A DNA stretch of 64,000 nt from Neocallimastix lanati (nom. inval.) (lineage: Eukaryota > Neocallimastigomycota > Neocallimastigomycetes > Neocallimastigales > Neocallimastigaceae): positions 926,479 to 990,478 of the forward strand of contig JACVTC010000069.1 in assembly GCA_016946835.1 (NCBI GenBank), read 5' to 3'. Under the pieces are notes generated by a model that saw only the letters and a program-made list of their open reading frames with translations, made no database searches and was not told where the DNA came from. The translations under genes and the position numbers were made by a program. Of the stretch, positions 22,041 through 34,292 are shown one piece after another (the stretch's first letter is position 1; every line of letters begins with the position of its first letter).

Positions 22041-23567
22041 TTATACCCACATAAATTTTAAATAGAATTCATTACCGTAATTTGAAATAGCATTAAGTAA
22101 AATAGTTTGATTTTTATCACTGATAACATCTAGTAATATTCCTTTATCTACGATCAATTTACCTTCATGATCATGTAAAGTAAGCGTTCTAGGAAGTAAT
22201 AAATATAACAGATGAGCATATGGGATATCTGTATTATTCATACGCGATTTGTAGTATTTACAAAATTTTTTCCAATCACTATCAGGAATGCCCAATTTAT
22301 CGCGCATTCTTTTAACAATATCAATATCAATAATTTCTTTATTACGTGTCATATTATAAATTCCGGTTAAAGTATCTTGTATAAATTTGATCATAATAGA
22401 AGCATTTTTAAATGACCGGATATTATTTGCAATATTTAATTTTGCGGCCAACTCTTCTTTAGTTTCTTCACCCGTTAACCAAAAAATGTTCATTTCGTCA
22501 CCGTCAAAATCCGCTTGAAAGACATTAGCAATAAGTGGATTGATCTGAATGGTTCGACAGTTACTTAGACGAGAATGAACGGCTAAGATTGTAGTAGTTT
22601 GAAGTGTAGGTTGTCTATTGATGATAGCAAAGTCATTGGTTTTATACCCATAGGGAATTAAGGAATCAGTAAAGACTTTAGGAATTAATACTACATCTAA
22701 AGGGATATCAATATTTGGTACGATAACACTTCGAAGACAAAAATTTTGACGCTTAGCTAAACACATACTTCGGAAAATAACATTTTTTCCTGATAACATC
22801 TGTTTAATATAATTTCTATTAGCATCCTCAACCGAATCGTTTTTACTAAGAATACCTAAAATTTTCTTGTATAAATTATACGCACGTACAATGTAGACGG
22901 ACTTAATTAAATTTCCATTGTGATATTGGTAGTTGAGATCTAATACACATTGATATAATGTTGTTACGTTATTATGAATCGTAGTGTTGCTAGAATCTAG
23001 AATAGATGGTCTCATATTGATTGGTAAAACTGGAATATTTTTGATAAACACATTAAGTAAATGATTTTGTAGCTCTGTAGTTTTTGAAAAATTTGCAGAA
23101 CGAATTTCTTCATACATTTGCTCGATAGATAATGTTTCTCTACCAAAAGTGAAAGAATATTCTGAAATATTCTTTGACTCTTTTTCAAAATTTTTGGAAT
23201 ACTTGGATTTATTGGATGTGACTTCCTCCGATTTAACTTTATGATATGAAAATGTTGTAGCAACTACACGTTTTTCGCAACAGGGGTTATTAGGGGAAAG
23301 TAAAGGATCATATTTTTTACAAACTGGACAAATATGACTTATTTCTTTACATAATATGTTTACAAATACAGGATGAACAATTCTGTTATAAAGTGGTATT
23401 CTTCCCGTGTGTCCTGGACAATCTATCATTGATTTACATTGTTTACATGGTAATTGAGGATTGAGAGTAAATGATGTTGTATTATCCGTTAATTCATTCT
23501 TATTTTTAATAAGGATCGTTTCCTTTTCAAATTCTTCATCTGTATATAAATTAAACTTTAAATACAT
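22041..23567 (-). pseudogene. DNA-directed RNA polymerase largest subunit, N-terminal third only, viral-type
   Basis: A 508-codon frame starts at ATG 23567. Near residues 38-60 is the clamp zinc motif CKQCKSMIDCPGHTGRI, followed by HPVFVNILCKEISHICPVC. INRQPTLQTTTILAVHSRL precedes INPLIANVFQADFDGDEMN at about residues 340-360, whose three Asp residues chelate the catalytic magnesium. The frame then runs into the next region (ELAAKLNIANNIRS) and stops at 22041. A complete subunit would need roughly 900 or more further residues for bridge helix, trigger loop and jaw, so it cannot work alone. The short N-terminal part and divergent wording suggest a nucleocytoplasmic large DNA virus origin rather than the fungal RPA1/RPB1/RPC1; this is inference. 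Base composition is less A+T-rich than the neighbours. Confidence 0.85.
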
Positions 23568-24626
23568 GATTAAAATTAAATGTTATATAAAAATAAATTA
23601 TTATATTGATACATAAATTTATATATTATTATATGCAATAATAAGAATCATTTGAATGTATATTAACAAACTTAAAATTAATAATACAGGTTAGAAATTA
23701 AATTAAAATATATATTTTTAATAATAGGCTAATAATATATAGAAAATATATATGGAAACTTTAATAATTGTAGCTTAATAATACATATTTAATAATGCAT
23801 TACAGTCCTATGTTTTAGAGTGAATATAAAATAAAATAAAATATTTAAATTAATGTAATATTTAATTTTAATAAAATATTTTTATTTTTATTTTAGTAAA
23901 TAAACACTCAATGAAAAATTAATAAATAAAATAATAATTATTTTAATTTTTATATATTATATATATAGGATTTATTATATTAAATATATAAATATATTAT
24001 TATTTATATTATTATTAAAATAAATTTTTTTCTAAATAATAATTATTTAAATAATATATATTGAATTAATATTATTTATTTAATTTTTTTTATTTAATAA
24101 AAATATTAAATAGTCTATTAATAATTAATTTTTCTTTAACTCATTTATAACAATATAAATGTTTACCCAATTTGAAAAATATTAAAATTATTTAATGTAT
24201 TATATTTTTAAAAAAAAAATTGTATATAAAAATATATATATATATTTAAAGTATATCTTAACAAATTCAAAAAAACTAAAATTATTTGATTATATATTGT
24301 GTAACTATTAAATATATTTACTGCAATAAAATAATTTTTTTTTTTGTTTAAAGAAAAATAAATTTATGATCCATGATATAAATTTTTTATGATTTATTCA
24401 TGTCTAAAAAAAAAAAAATTAAATTTTTAATTAATATAATAATATTATATTAAAAAATTTTTATTTAGATATTTTAGAGAATAAATATCTTTAATAAGAA
24501 AAAAGTTTTTTTATTTTAAATATTATTATTAATATTATTTAATTTTTTTTTATTATTTTAAAATAATAATATTAATTACAAATAAATAAAATTTTCTATT
24601 TTAAAAAAAATCAGAAATTTAAATTT
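23568..24626. other. intergenic, no gene recognised
   Basis: Very A+T-rich with poly-A/poly-T runs. No frame or structured repeat seen. Confidence 0.6.
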
Positions 24627-25511
24627 TTAAAAAAATCTTTTATTATTTTTGCATTTAATATAAATTTTTTTTTTAGAAGAATTGATAGAATTTCCAAGAC
24701 ATAAACTTTCTGATAATTTACTAGTGATAGTTCCATCATTTCTACGATAACGCAAAATAGCATTTGCATCACACTCACCCATCATTACCTTAGAATTATC
24801 ATTATCAGAAACTCTTAAACATAAATCCAAATTACTTTTTGATTTGAAGAAAGTTCCCCCTTTAGTACTTACAACATACCATTGATAGTTATCTGTATTA
24901 TCGCACTTTTCATAAGTTGGGATTTCATCTTCATAATCAGGAGCGTATAAACATTTTTCTGTGTATTCATTGTAAATCCAAATTGGTTTAGTTGTTGGTG
25001 TAGGATTTATTGTTGTGGTGGTAGTAGTAGTGGTAGTGGTATTGATTTTTTTTGTAGGTTTTCTATTTGATATTTCCCAAAATATTTTTTTGTTATGTCT
25101 ATCACATTTAGTTAATCTTAAAAATTCTTCATCACTTAAATCATCAATAGCACTTACGCACATATTATCACTTTTGATAAATTTTGATACTTCATCATAT
25201 TTCATTATAGCATTTTCGTCACACTTTGCTAATTTGATTTGATCGTCAACATAGGATATACAAAATTCTTTATCAGTAGCAGACATGAAATAAATGCCAT
25301 CATCATCTTCACCAATATACCACTTATTGTCAATACTATTATTACAATAATCGTACGTTATTGATTCATCTGAATAACCTGAAGCATATAAACAGCTATT
25401 TAAATATTCATTGTATATCCAGACAGACGCTTTATTATTGCTTTTTAATTCTTGAGGTAAAGCAATAATTTTATTTAAGACAATTCCGATAATAAATATT
25501 CCTAAAATCAT
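24627..25511 (-). CDS. secreted protein with two ricin-B-like domains joined by a Thr-rich linker
   Basis: 294 aa. A signal peptide (MILGIFIIGIVLNKIIA) is followed by domain 1 at about residues 29-151, starting WIYNEYLNSCLYASGYSDES and ending in a FWEI motif, then a linker of about ten Thr, then domain 2 from about residue 177 (WIYNEYTEKCLYAPDYEDE). Both domains have paired cysteines (SCLYA/YDYC, FCIS/AKCD, MCVS/TKCD) and the W-Y pattern of beta-trefoil carbohydrate-binding domains. The same module closes the large precursor at 26803-31765 in the same orientation 1.3 kb away. It probably binds sugars outside the cell. The start is the only upstream ATG and gives a good signal peptide. Confidence 0.8.
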   Translation of the reverse strand: MILGIFIIGIVLNKIIALPQELKSNNKASVWIYNEYLNSCLYASGYSDESITYDYCNNSIDNKWYIGEDDDGIYFMSATDKEFCISYVDDQIKLAKCDENAIMKYDEVSKFIKSDNMCVSAIDDLSDEEFLRLTKCDRHNKKIFWEISNRKPTKKINTTTTTTTTTTINPTPTTKPIWIYNEYTEKCLYAPDYEDEIPTYEKCDNTDNYQWYVVSTKGGTFFKSKSNLDLCLRVSDNDNSKVMMGECDANAILRYRRNDGTITSKLSESLCLGNSINSSKKKIYIKCKNNKRFF

Positions 25512-26802
25512 TTAAATAATAATTTTTTTTTTTAAATTTATAATTTTAAAAATCATTTTATAAGCACAATCAAATATTAGATTTTTTATTGAAAACAGAA
25601 TAGTAGATTTTATTCATTATAAAAATTTTTTATTAGTTAAAATTTAAATAGTATTTTTCTACTATGTGAGATACGCTTTTAATGTATTAATTATATTATA
25701 TAAGCCATATAAAATAATATAATAATATATAATTTATATAAAATTTAATATTCTTGATTTTTTATCATAATATAAAGTTGAACATAATATTAAAAGTAAT
25801 TATATTAATTATTTTTGTTTTATTATTTTTTTTTTATTTTATTTATAGTATTAATATTAATATTTGATATTTTTTATGTAGAGTTACACAAACGTCAAAA
25901 CAATAAAGTTTTTGAAATTTAATTAAAATAAAGATATTTCATTTAAATTACTGGTATATATACAATTTAAATAAAACTAAATAAAAAAATAATAAAAAAA
26001 TAATAAATTAAAAAAAAAAAAAAAAAATTAGAATTCCAATAAAAACTTATTCAATACATTTTATCAAGTTTTAAAAAAATATCTTTTTTTTTTTATATAT
26101 AGATATTTCTTTAATTTTTAACTTCCATTTATATAAATATTATATATATTAAGTATATAGTATAATATTAACATGTAATAGATCTTATTTCTTATTTATT
26201 AAATTTTTTTTATTATAATTGTGTTTTAGTAACTTTTTTTTTTTTTTTGTTAGTTTAAAAATTATTTTTTTTTATTTTTTTAATATCTTTTTATTTTTTA
26301 AAGATGATTTTTTTTTTTTTTTTATTTAAAAACACTAAATCAAACAAGATTAATAATATTAAAATAAAAATAATAAAATTAATATTTATTCTGGAATTGA
26401 AATGATTGATATTTCATTTATTAAATAGTTAAATTCTAGAAGTTTAAAACACTATCTATTTGTTTATTTTTATATTTTTATATTTTTATATTTTTATATT
26501 TATATATATTTTTATTTATCTTTTAATTATTATTTATTATTTTTTATAATATTATAAATATATATATTTTTTTATATTTTTTATTTTTTTCATAATTTTA
26601 TATTTTTATTTTTTAATATTTTTATATTTTAATAATTTTATTTCGTATTTTCTAAATTTTTATTATTTTTATTATTTTTTGAACTACTATTTTTATTATT
26701 AAATATTCATTTTTATTTTTGTAATATATATTATACGATATTTGTATAACATTATTTATTTTTATGGCAATAAAAACAACTAAATATATTAATAATATTC
26801 CA
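25512..26802. other. intergenic, no gene recognised
   Basis: A+T-rich, with repeated TTTTTATATT units at about 26465-26515 and several poly-T runs. No gene seen. Confidence 0.55.
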
Positions 26803-29800
26803 TTAATTTGATATATAGGATATATCAGATATGAATTCCCACATTTGCTTTTCATCATGTCTATTACAACTACTAAGCTTTACTTCATATTGAGAATAGG
26901 GATCATCATTATCATCAATACCGCTAAGGCATTTATTATCACTTTTTATAGATTTTGATGCTTTAATATATTTCAAAATAGCTTTTTCATCACATTCACC
27001 TAAAGTCATCCTATTTTTAATAACTCTCATACATAAATTATGTTTAGCTGCAGATATAAAATAGGTATTACCATCAATCTATCTTCTCAAAATACCATTT
27101 GTATTTATTATGATCAACACAATCTTCATAAGTTATAGGTTCATTTTTAAAACCACTAGTATATAGACATTTATTGTAGTATTTATTATATAACCAAACA
27201 GCATCTGACTTAGGATTAAATGAATTAGTTGAGCTATACTTCCATAGTATTTGATTATTACCATTATCCCAAACAATTCCATGATTAGATTTATCACAAC
27301 GTAATCTACTATTATTAGATTTTTTATTGGACAAAATATTATCTATGTCTTCGTTATTTTTATCCCTAAATGTAAGACTATTATTTTCAATAATTATTTT
27401 ATATAAGTAGGCTGATTTATTTCCACCATAATTTTTTATTTCAGTTGATGTTTGTTTTTTATGATCTCTGTAAAGTAATTTACCATTAAGTATAGCTATT
27501 GAATAATCACCACAATATAACATTTCACCTTCTGTAAATGAATCGCCAATTTTTATTTCGCTTGCTTTTAATGGTCTATTATGGATATTTCCAGTAGTCC
27601 ATTTATATTCTCCAGTATTTGATTTTAACACTAATATAAAATTAGAATTGCTTTGATCTATTTTCTTTTCTATTAAACTTAATTCATAAGAATCATCTTG
27701 CTTGAAATACTCTTCATGCAATATATATTTGTTATTATTAACATAAATATTACCATTTTTACTTAAATTAATAGAAAATATCGGTTCATCAATTTGGATA
27801 TTTTTAGTAATATCATATAATAAAATATTATGTTTATAAAGCTTTCCGTATATTAAATTTAGCCATTCATCTTCATTATAAAATATTGGTGTTAATGGAT
27901 AAATTGCATTGCATTCTGGAGTAAATGTATTTAATGTTTTACAATTTAATCTTCCATAATATTTCCAAATAGTATTTGTTGAATTACTTAATATTAATGC
28001 ATTAGGAATACTATCATATTCTAATTTCATATTTGAATAATTATTAACAACCTCTTCATTATTAATGCTAAATTTATTATTATCAATTTTAAGTTCATAA
28101 ATTATAATAAATCCACCTTTTTTCGGTAATTGTAACCCAAAATTATTGGATAAATAAGCATATTGATTATCATTATTAATAGAATATAATCGATCATATG
28201 TGGTAAAATTATTAGCTACGATAATTTCACCGTATTTATTAATCCTTTCAACATTACTTTCAATTTGGTATAAAAATTTAACTGGTGTGTATCCCCATTC
28301 AATCTTATGAGTACCTTTATCCATAATAATTAATTTATTTGATTGATTTCTGAAATTATATTTAAAAGTTAATGTATAATCTTTATTTGGGGTCAATGAA
28401 GCTATCGTTTTTACTCCATTTTCACAGTATAAAAATAACCCATTATCCAATAATTTTAATTCTTTAATTTTACTACAACTACTTATAATCTGTTTATTGT
28501 TATTTTCTTCATACACAAGTTCAGTTTCAGTAAGATACAATGAAACTTTTCAATTATATACTGAGAGTATCTTTTCATTAGGTAATAAATTGTTAAAATA
28601 AGGGTCTATCACAATTAAAGGGTCATGATCTGGTTCTGGATAACTATTTAATTCATAAAGATAAGGTAATCTTAATTCCTCATGACATGAAGAAATAGAA
28701 TAAACTAATGGTTCAGCATATCGCATATGATAATTTTTTTCTCTAACAAACAAATTACTCCAAACATAATCATTATTATTATCCAAAATTTTCAATTCAC
28801 CTTTGTCATCCAATACTGATCGGAATGATAACGATTCAATATTACTTATACATTTATTTGATTTTGATAAGTTTTCATAAGCATAGCTACTTTCTGTTTC
28901 ATTTTTCTTATAAATAGAAATGCAATCGAAATTTATAGTTTGCCACATAATATGCTTAAATTTATCTCTTAATATATATTAATTCACCATAACGAGAAAA
29001 TGCTAAATGATATGGCGGATCAAAAGGTTCAACAAATGCTGTATTCGATGACCATAAAGTTCTATGATATTGTTTTAATACTAAATTTCCGGATGGTTGT
29101 AAATAGAAAATATAGTTACCATTTGGAGATGACAAAGCTTCATTTTCAAATAAAGTTGTATTACAATCAAATGTAATCATCGAATTATATTTAACTTTAA
29201 CATTCTTACTTATCTTATTATGTGAATCATTATTAATTGGTAAGGTATTAAAATTTAATGGTAAATTATACTCTATTGGAAATGCATATCCTTTATATTC
29301 AAATGTTTGTGATGAAATTTTCCAAATAACTGTACCTAAAATATCATATAATAAAACTTCACAATCAGCTCCACTGTCAATTGGATTAAGTATCAGAGTA
29401 TAGCCTTTAGTTCCATAGTAACCAACTGTATATGGTAGATGTTTAGGTAAAGAATCCCATATAACTAAACTCTGTTTAGTATTAACGGTAAATAAGTCAT
29501 CGTCTAATTTATTATAACTAGCTAAAATATTATCCGCTTCCATAATTAAATGCTCATTTTTAGCAATTCTTAATCTTATATTAAATCTACTAGCATTAAT
29601 AATTCCATTTTCAGGTATTTCTGTATTGGTAAACCACACGGCATGATCAATATCAAAATCGGATTGACAAAGAGCTAATCTACCATTAGGTAAAATTCCA
29701 AAGAACCATTTAAATGTATCTGAATCTATTGAAAGTACATCATTGTGATTAAGGTAAATATATTCATTAGAAAGTAAAATATTCTTTACATTTGCATTAT

Positions 29801-31765
29801 TTATTCTATTAGCAGCATAATTATTTAATAATTTGATACCTCTAACATTATTGTTATCACTACAATCACTTCTATTAATAATAAAATAATCCTTAAAATA
29901 TTCAATCATTGATTCTGAATGTATAAATTTTACTTTTTCATCATTATATTCATTTGAATTTAAACAAGCCCATACAACAGCTTCAGTTTTAATTTTTGGT
30001 GTAATAATATAGGAATAGCATTTATCATCGATAGGATTATTTGTTATACTCTGATTAATTTGATAACTATTACCACTACTATTAATTCATTCGTAGTTTG
30101 ATCTTGATCCATTACACCATAAGTAGTAGCATCATATCTAGAATATTCATGACTATTAATTATTGCTCCTCCTTCACTACTACCTTCTACATCTGTATTA
30201 CTTGTTGTGTAAGTACCAGCTAATGCCATAACTAATTGTGATCTATCATTTCTATCAGCAATATAATCTTGTATATCAAAATCAAAATTAGCTAAATTAT
30301 ATTGTGTTTGTTCATTTCTTACATCCCAGTAATCCATTTGATTTTCATTTCTTAAATTCCAGAAGTCTGTTTGATTCTCATTCCTTAAACCCCAAAAATC
30401 GGTTTGGTTTTCACTTCTTAAACTCCAATAGTCTGTTTGATTATAAGTTAAATCTGCTAATTTTTTTTCTTGCTCCATCATATCTTTTTGAATATTATTA
30501 GATTCATGTGCTTCGTGGCCTTGCCATATACCTGTGGCAGTACCACTTACAAGTGTCAATCCTGCAATTACAGCAGCAACGGTTTCTACTGCTATTCTTT
30601 TTTTAAGGTTTGGTTCATACTTAAAATCACTATTTGTTAGATTGTTTCTTTTACTATATTTATTAGTATTAGCTTTAACATAATCTGGTTTTTCAACTTT
30701 AGCAATAGCACTATCATTTCTTTTATAATCATCCATACTTAAATGACTATATTCTTGTGTTTTAGAACATTCACTATACTTATTCCAGTTTTTCTCACGT
30801 GTTTCAATGTCTGTATTTGTTGTTGCATGTGTTTTTTCTTCTGAAACACCATGAATATGGGATTCTGAATGTTCATCTATATGTGTGGTACTTATTTCAT
30901 TAGTATTAGAGGTTGAATTTGAATGCGTTAATGAAACTGCCTGCTCTAATGAATTTGTTTTCGATTCACTATTACTTTGTGAAATACTTCCACTATCACT
31001 TAAAGAATTTGCAACTTCCATAGTATTGGAAATTTCATCTGTAAATGTACTACTATTTTCTGTAACCGTTCCATAAGTTGAAGAACGCGTAATTCCATTA
31101 GAGTCTGATATACTGTATTGTTTTTCAATAGACGCTGTTATAATAGCATTACATACAACATTACATCCCTTACAATTATTCACTGCACTACATTTAGTAA
31201 TCCCCGAAGGAATATCATTAAAAATATTTTTGTCAATATTTATTATATTACCTAATGCATATCTAACATTAGCAGCATCAACACCTATTGTTAAATTTTT
31301 GTGATAAGGGTTAAATCCTGGATTGATACTTGTTAATGGAATACAACGTTTCTTTGAATTTTGTAATTTATCATATATACTATTAATATAATCCTCTGAT
31401 AATTTTTTATAGTCTGAATCTAATAATGTATTATTCCCTCTAAAGAAATTTTTTTCTTCCTTTTCTTCACTCGTATTCTCTACTTCTCTTTTTTGAATTT
31501 TAGATTTGGATATATCAAAATACAATCCCATACTATTAACAATTGTATTATTACCACAAAATGAAACACCATACCAAGTTGGTCCTAAGAATTTAGCATA
31601 TTCTTCAATGGTTTCTGCATATACCGTATTTCCTTTATCATCAATATATATGGGATCATAAATTTTTATGACCCCTTCTGAATTATAAAGGCAAAATTCT
31701 TTAGCTTTATTTGTTAAAGTAATTCTAATGAATAGAATAAAAGTTAGCAATACAATTGACTTCAT
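26803..31765 (-). pseudogene. large secreted lectin precursor, copy A, broken in several places
   Basis: One gene of about 1,650 codons in five open pieces. 31765-30044: signal peptide (MKSIVLLTFILFIRITL), Cys-containing N-domain (WYGVSFCGNN), KR sites, Ser/Thr/His-rich alternating stretch, then LKKRIAVETVAAVIAGLT and five copies of ENQTDFWGLRN-like repeats. A frame change near 30080 leads into TPKIKTEAVVWAC. 29909-28962: bulb-type (B_lectin) repeats, e.g. LSSPNGNYIFYLQPSGNLVL and TLWSSNTAF. A frame change near 28955 follows, then 28948-28550. An in-frame TGA (28550-28552) precedes 28540-27074, which has more lectin repeats and the start of a ricin-like module (WLYNKYYNKCLYTSG). A frame change near 27074 leads to its end (27030-26803). 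Paralogue of 51678-56036. Probably a wall or surface adhesin; decayed, or damaged by indel errors. Confidence 0.75.
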
Positions 31766-32175
31766 TTCAATTATTAATTAATTTTTTTTTTTTTTTTTAA
31801 ATCTTAAATAATTCGGATAATAAATCATTTTATATTATTATATTTTATACCTGAAAATATTTTTAAAATTTTAAAATTTATTTTTTAGAATTTGATATTC
31901 AATTTATGATTAAATATCAAACTATGTTTGTTACTATTAAAAATATAAAATAAAATAAAAGTTGATATTAACAATAAAATTTTAAACGGTATATTAATTT
32001 ATATAATGTTAGTGAACCAGCAAAATGAATTATTAAATAATAGCAAATTATAATATTTTCTTATTTTATTAAATACTTCTTAAAAAGTAAATCTTTTTAA
32101 AAATACTAACTATTATTTCTAAAATAAATTCATTATATTTTATTTTAATATAATTCATTTCTTTATTTAAATAGT
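31766..32175. other. intergenic, no gene recognised
   Basis: A+T-rich spacer between the lectin precursor and the divergent partner gene. Nothing further seen. Confidence 0.5.
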
Positions 32176-33627
32176 TTAGTATAAATAACTTTTAAAAATA
32201 GGATTTGGCGTATTTTTAAGTAATTGGAAAATGTAATCTTCAAAATACAAATAATCTTCATTATAAGGATCTTTTTCCCATATATAATATGTTATTTTAT
32301 TATCCATCAATTCTAAATATGTATTAATTTCTAATAAAAATTGTATTAAATGTTTGTTGTAATTATTATGTAATAATGAAATGATACAAGTTAACTGAAT
32401 TAGGAATTGTTCCAATTCACTAGTAGTATCGAATTTTGAATTAAAAATATACATTGGATCGTCCAATATTTTATTTAACTCATCGTTATTTAATAAATAA
32501 TTATTAACAAAATTTAACTTATTTAAAAAATCATTATCAACATCTTCTTCTCTATATTTATAAAAATCTAAAAGATCATATTTATTTAAAGTATTATATT
32601 TTTTAGGTTCTTTCAATTTAATAAATTCTTCAGCAAAGTCATAAATCGGTTTGTTATTCTTGATATTACCCAATAATAACCGTATATATTTTTTGTCTTT
32701 ATTTTCATTTTTATTTATTATTTTATAATTAAATTTATCATTATAACTAAAATTGTATCTATCAAAATCAGTACGAAGTGGAATATAATTATGCTTAAGT
32801 TTAAAAAATGTTTTAATACCCAAATCAGTAAATACGGCATTAATAAATTCTTCTGAAAATTTATCATTACAAGTTACATATAAAGTATTTGGTTTAAAAA
32901 ATTTATTTTTATATTTTTTTATAATATCGAAAGGAAAAAATAATGGAATGTTAATATTTTCACTATTATAATAATCATTACTAATATCGGAAAAATTGTT
33001 AGATAAATAGTTTAATAATTTTACACTACGACAATGATTGTATATGAGTATACTGTGAAGTGTAAAAACAGCATATTTGGATTTAGATTGTTTTTCTAAA
33101 AAATAATCATTATCTTCATTTAAAAATTCTGATATTTCAAATTTAGTTGACATAAATGAAGAATATGTATGAAATAATTTATATAATTCAATATTTATAT
33201 AATTATATTTATATAAATATAATAAAGTTATTTCAAAACCTAAATATTTTGATAGTAATATAAAATTTTCATTATTATCTTCATTTAGAAATTTATCTAT
33301 TAAAAAATTATTAATAATAAGTAACTCAAATATAGTGTCAGGATAACTATTATTATAAGGAAATATATTAAAATTATTTTTCATCTGTTTACTGGTATCG
33401 CAAAAATTAATAAATTTATTATACTGCTTAATATTATCTATTCTAAAATACTGACTAGCTAATAAACTTATTTCTATTACACATTCATGATTTTTTATCT
33501 TATTATAGTTAAATAAAGGTTCATATAAATAAATTCCTTTTCTAGCTATTTCTAATAAACGTCTAGGATTACATGTTGAAACTAGTTCTTTATAAAATAA
33601 ATTTGTATTTTTTTCTAGTTTATTCAT
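32176..33627 (-). CDS. divergent partner protein of the two-gene locus, 483 aa
   Basis: Complete frame from MNKLEKNTNLFYKELV. It keeps the family signatures: CNPRRLLEIARKGIYLYEP and LFNYNKIKNHE at the N-terminus, LYVTCNDKFSEEFINA in the middle (LYLKCQDKFAEEFINT in the 14.9 kb copy), and ILDDPMYIFN, SLLHNNYNKH and LLKNTPNPIFKSY at the C-terminus. The rest is strongly diverged, so this is an older relative. No signal peptide. Unlike the other loci, its EEISLL neighbour (33981) is on the opposite strand, head to head, 353 bp away. Function unknown. Confidence 0.83.
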   Translation of the reverse strand: MNKLEKNTNLFYKELVSTCNPRRLLEIARKGIYLYEPLFNYNKIKNHECVIEISLLASQYFRIDNIKQYNKFINFCDTSKQMKNNFNIFPYNNSYPDTIFELLIINNFLIDKFLNEDNNENFILLSKYLGFEITLLYLYKYNYINIELYKLFHTYSSFMSTKFEISEFLNEDNDYFLEKQSKSKYAVFTLHSILIYNHCRSVKLLNYLSNNFSDISNDYYNSENINIPLFFPFDIIKKYKNKFFKPNTLYVTCNDKFSEEFINAVFTDLGIKTFFKLKHNYIPLRTDFDRYNFSYNDKFNYKIINKNENKDKKYIRLLLGNIKNNKPIYDFAEEFIKLKEPKKYNTLNKYDLLDFYKYREEDVDNDFLNKLNFVNNYLLNNDELNKILDDPMYIFNSKFDTTSELEQFLIQLTCIISLLHNNYNKHLIQFLLEINTYLELMDNKITYYIWEKDPYNEDYLYFEDYIFQLLKNTPNPIFKSYLY

Positions 33628-33980
33628 AATAATAATAATAGTTCTTAATAAAATAAATTTATATTTTATTCCAGTTTATTCTTAATAAAAATGAAAGTAT
33701 TTTTTATAAGTAAAATAAAATTTATTTATTAAATTAAATGCAAATATACGTGTTGTGTAATATGTTTTATATTATTTGATCTAATTTAATAAATGTTAAG
33801 CAAAATGGAATTAAAATTTAATTCTATATTAATATTTTAATTTATCTAAAGTTCAAATTTTACTGTGATTAAATAATTAAAATATAAATTCATTTGAAAA
33901 AAAAAAATTATGATTAATAAAATGATTTATTATTATTATTATTATGATTTCAAAATAAAGTTAATTAATATTTAGTACAT
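33628..33980. promoter_or_regulatory. shared intergenic region of a divergent gene pair
   Basis: 353 bp between two divergent starts; any promoters for both genes must lie here. A+T-rich with an ATT triplet run at about 33930-33945. It shows no similarity to the conserved upstream block of the other loci. Confidence 0.4.
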
Positions 33981-34292
33981 ATGAAATTATTAAAATATCT
34001 AATATTTAATGTGTTTATCTCTTTTTCTTATTGTGGATATCAAAATCATCAACATGAAGAAATATCTTTATTAGGTATATTATTATTAAATCATCGATTA
34101 GAAAACAATGAAATTAGTAATTTTCGCTTTGACATTAGTCCATATAATACTAATGTTATTGAAAATACTTTTAGTAGTAATGAAAAAGTGAAAAGTCCAA
34201 TTTATGATATTAATGGTAATGATATTATTAGTTACAAGATTATCCTTCGGTGGAATTATTTAAAAATTTACATTAAATTTATTAAAATATAA
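33981..34292 (+). CDS. short secreted EEISLL-family protein, 103 aa, probably truncated
   Basis: A signal peptide (MKLLKYLIFNVFISFSYC) is followed by GYQNHQHEEISLLGILLL, which matches the NYGNEEISLL block right after the signal peptide in the three other copies. After about 75 residues the protein loses family features and ends in a Lys/Ile-rich tail, so the gene is probably cut short, by a frame change or a genuine stop. Downstream sequence is simple A+T DNA without continuation. Its partner-type gene is divergent at 32176-33627. Confidence 0.65.
   Translation: MKLLKYLIFNVFISFSYCGYQNHQHEEISLLGILLLNHRLENNEISNFRFDISPYNTNVIENTFSSNEKVKSPIYDINGNDIISYKIILRWNYLKIYIKFIKI

Noticed and set aside
5047-28552. 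In-frame TGA codons at 5047-5049, 7792-7794 and 28550-28552 as possible recoded TGA
   Set aside because: Paralogues have Phe or other residues there, not one consistent residue; intact genes use TGG for Trp; and the same genes also carry frame changes and TAA/TAG breaks elsewhere. Simple decay or sequence error explains them.
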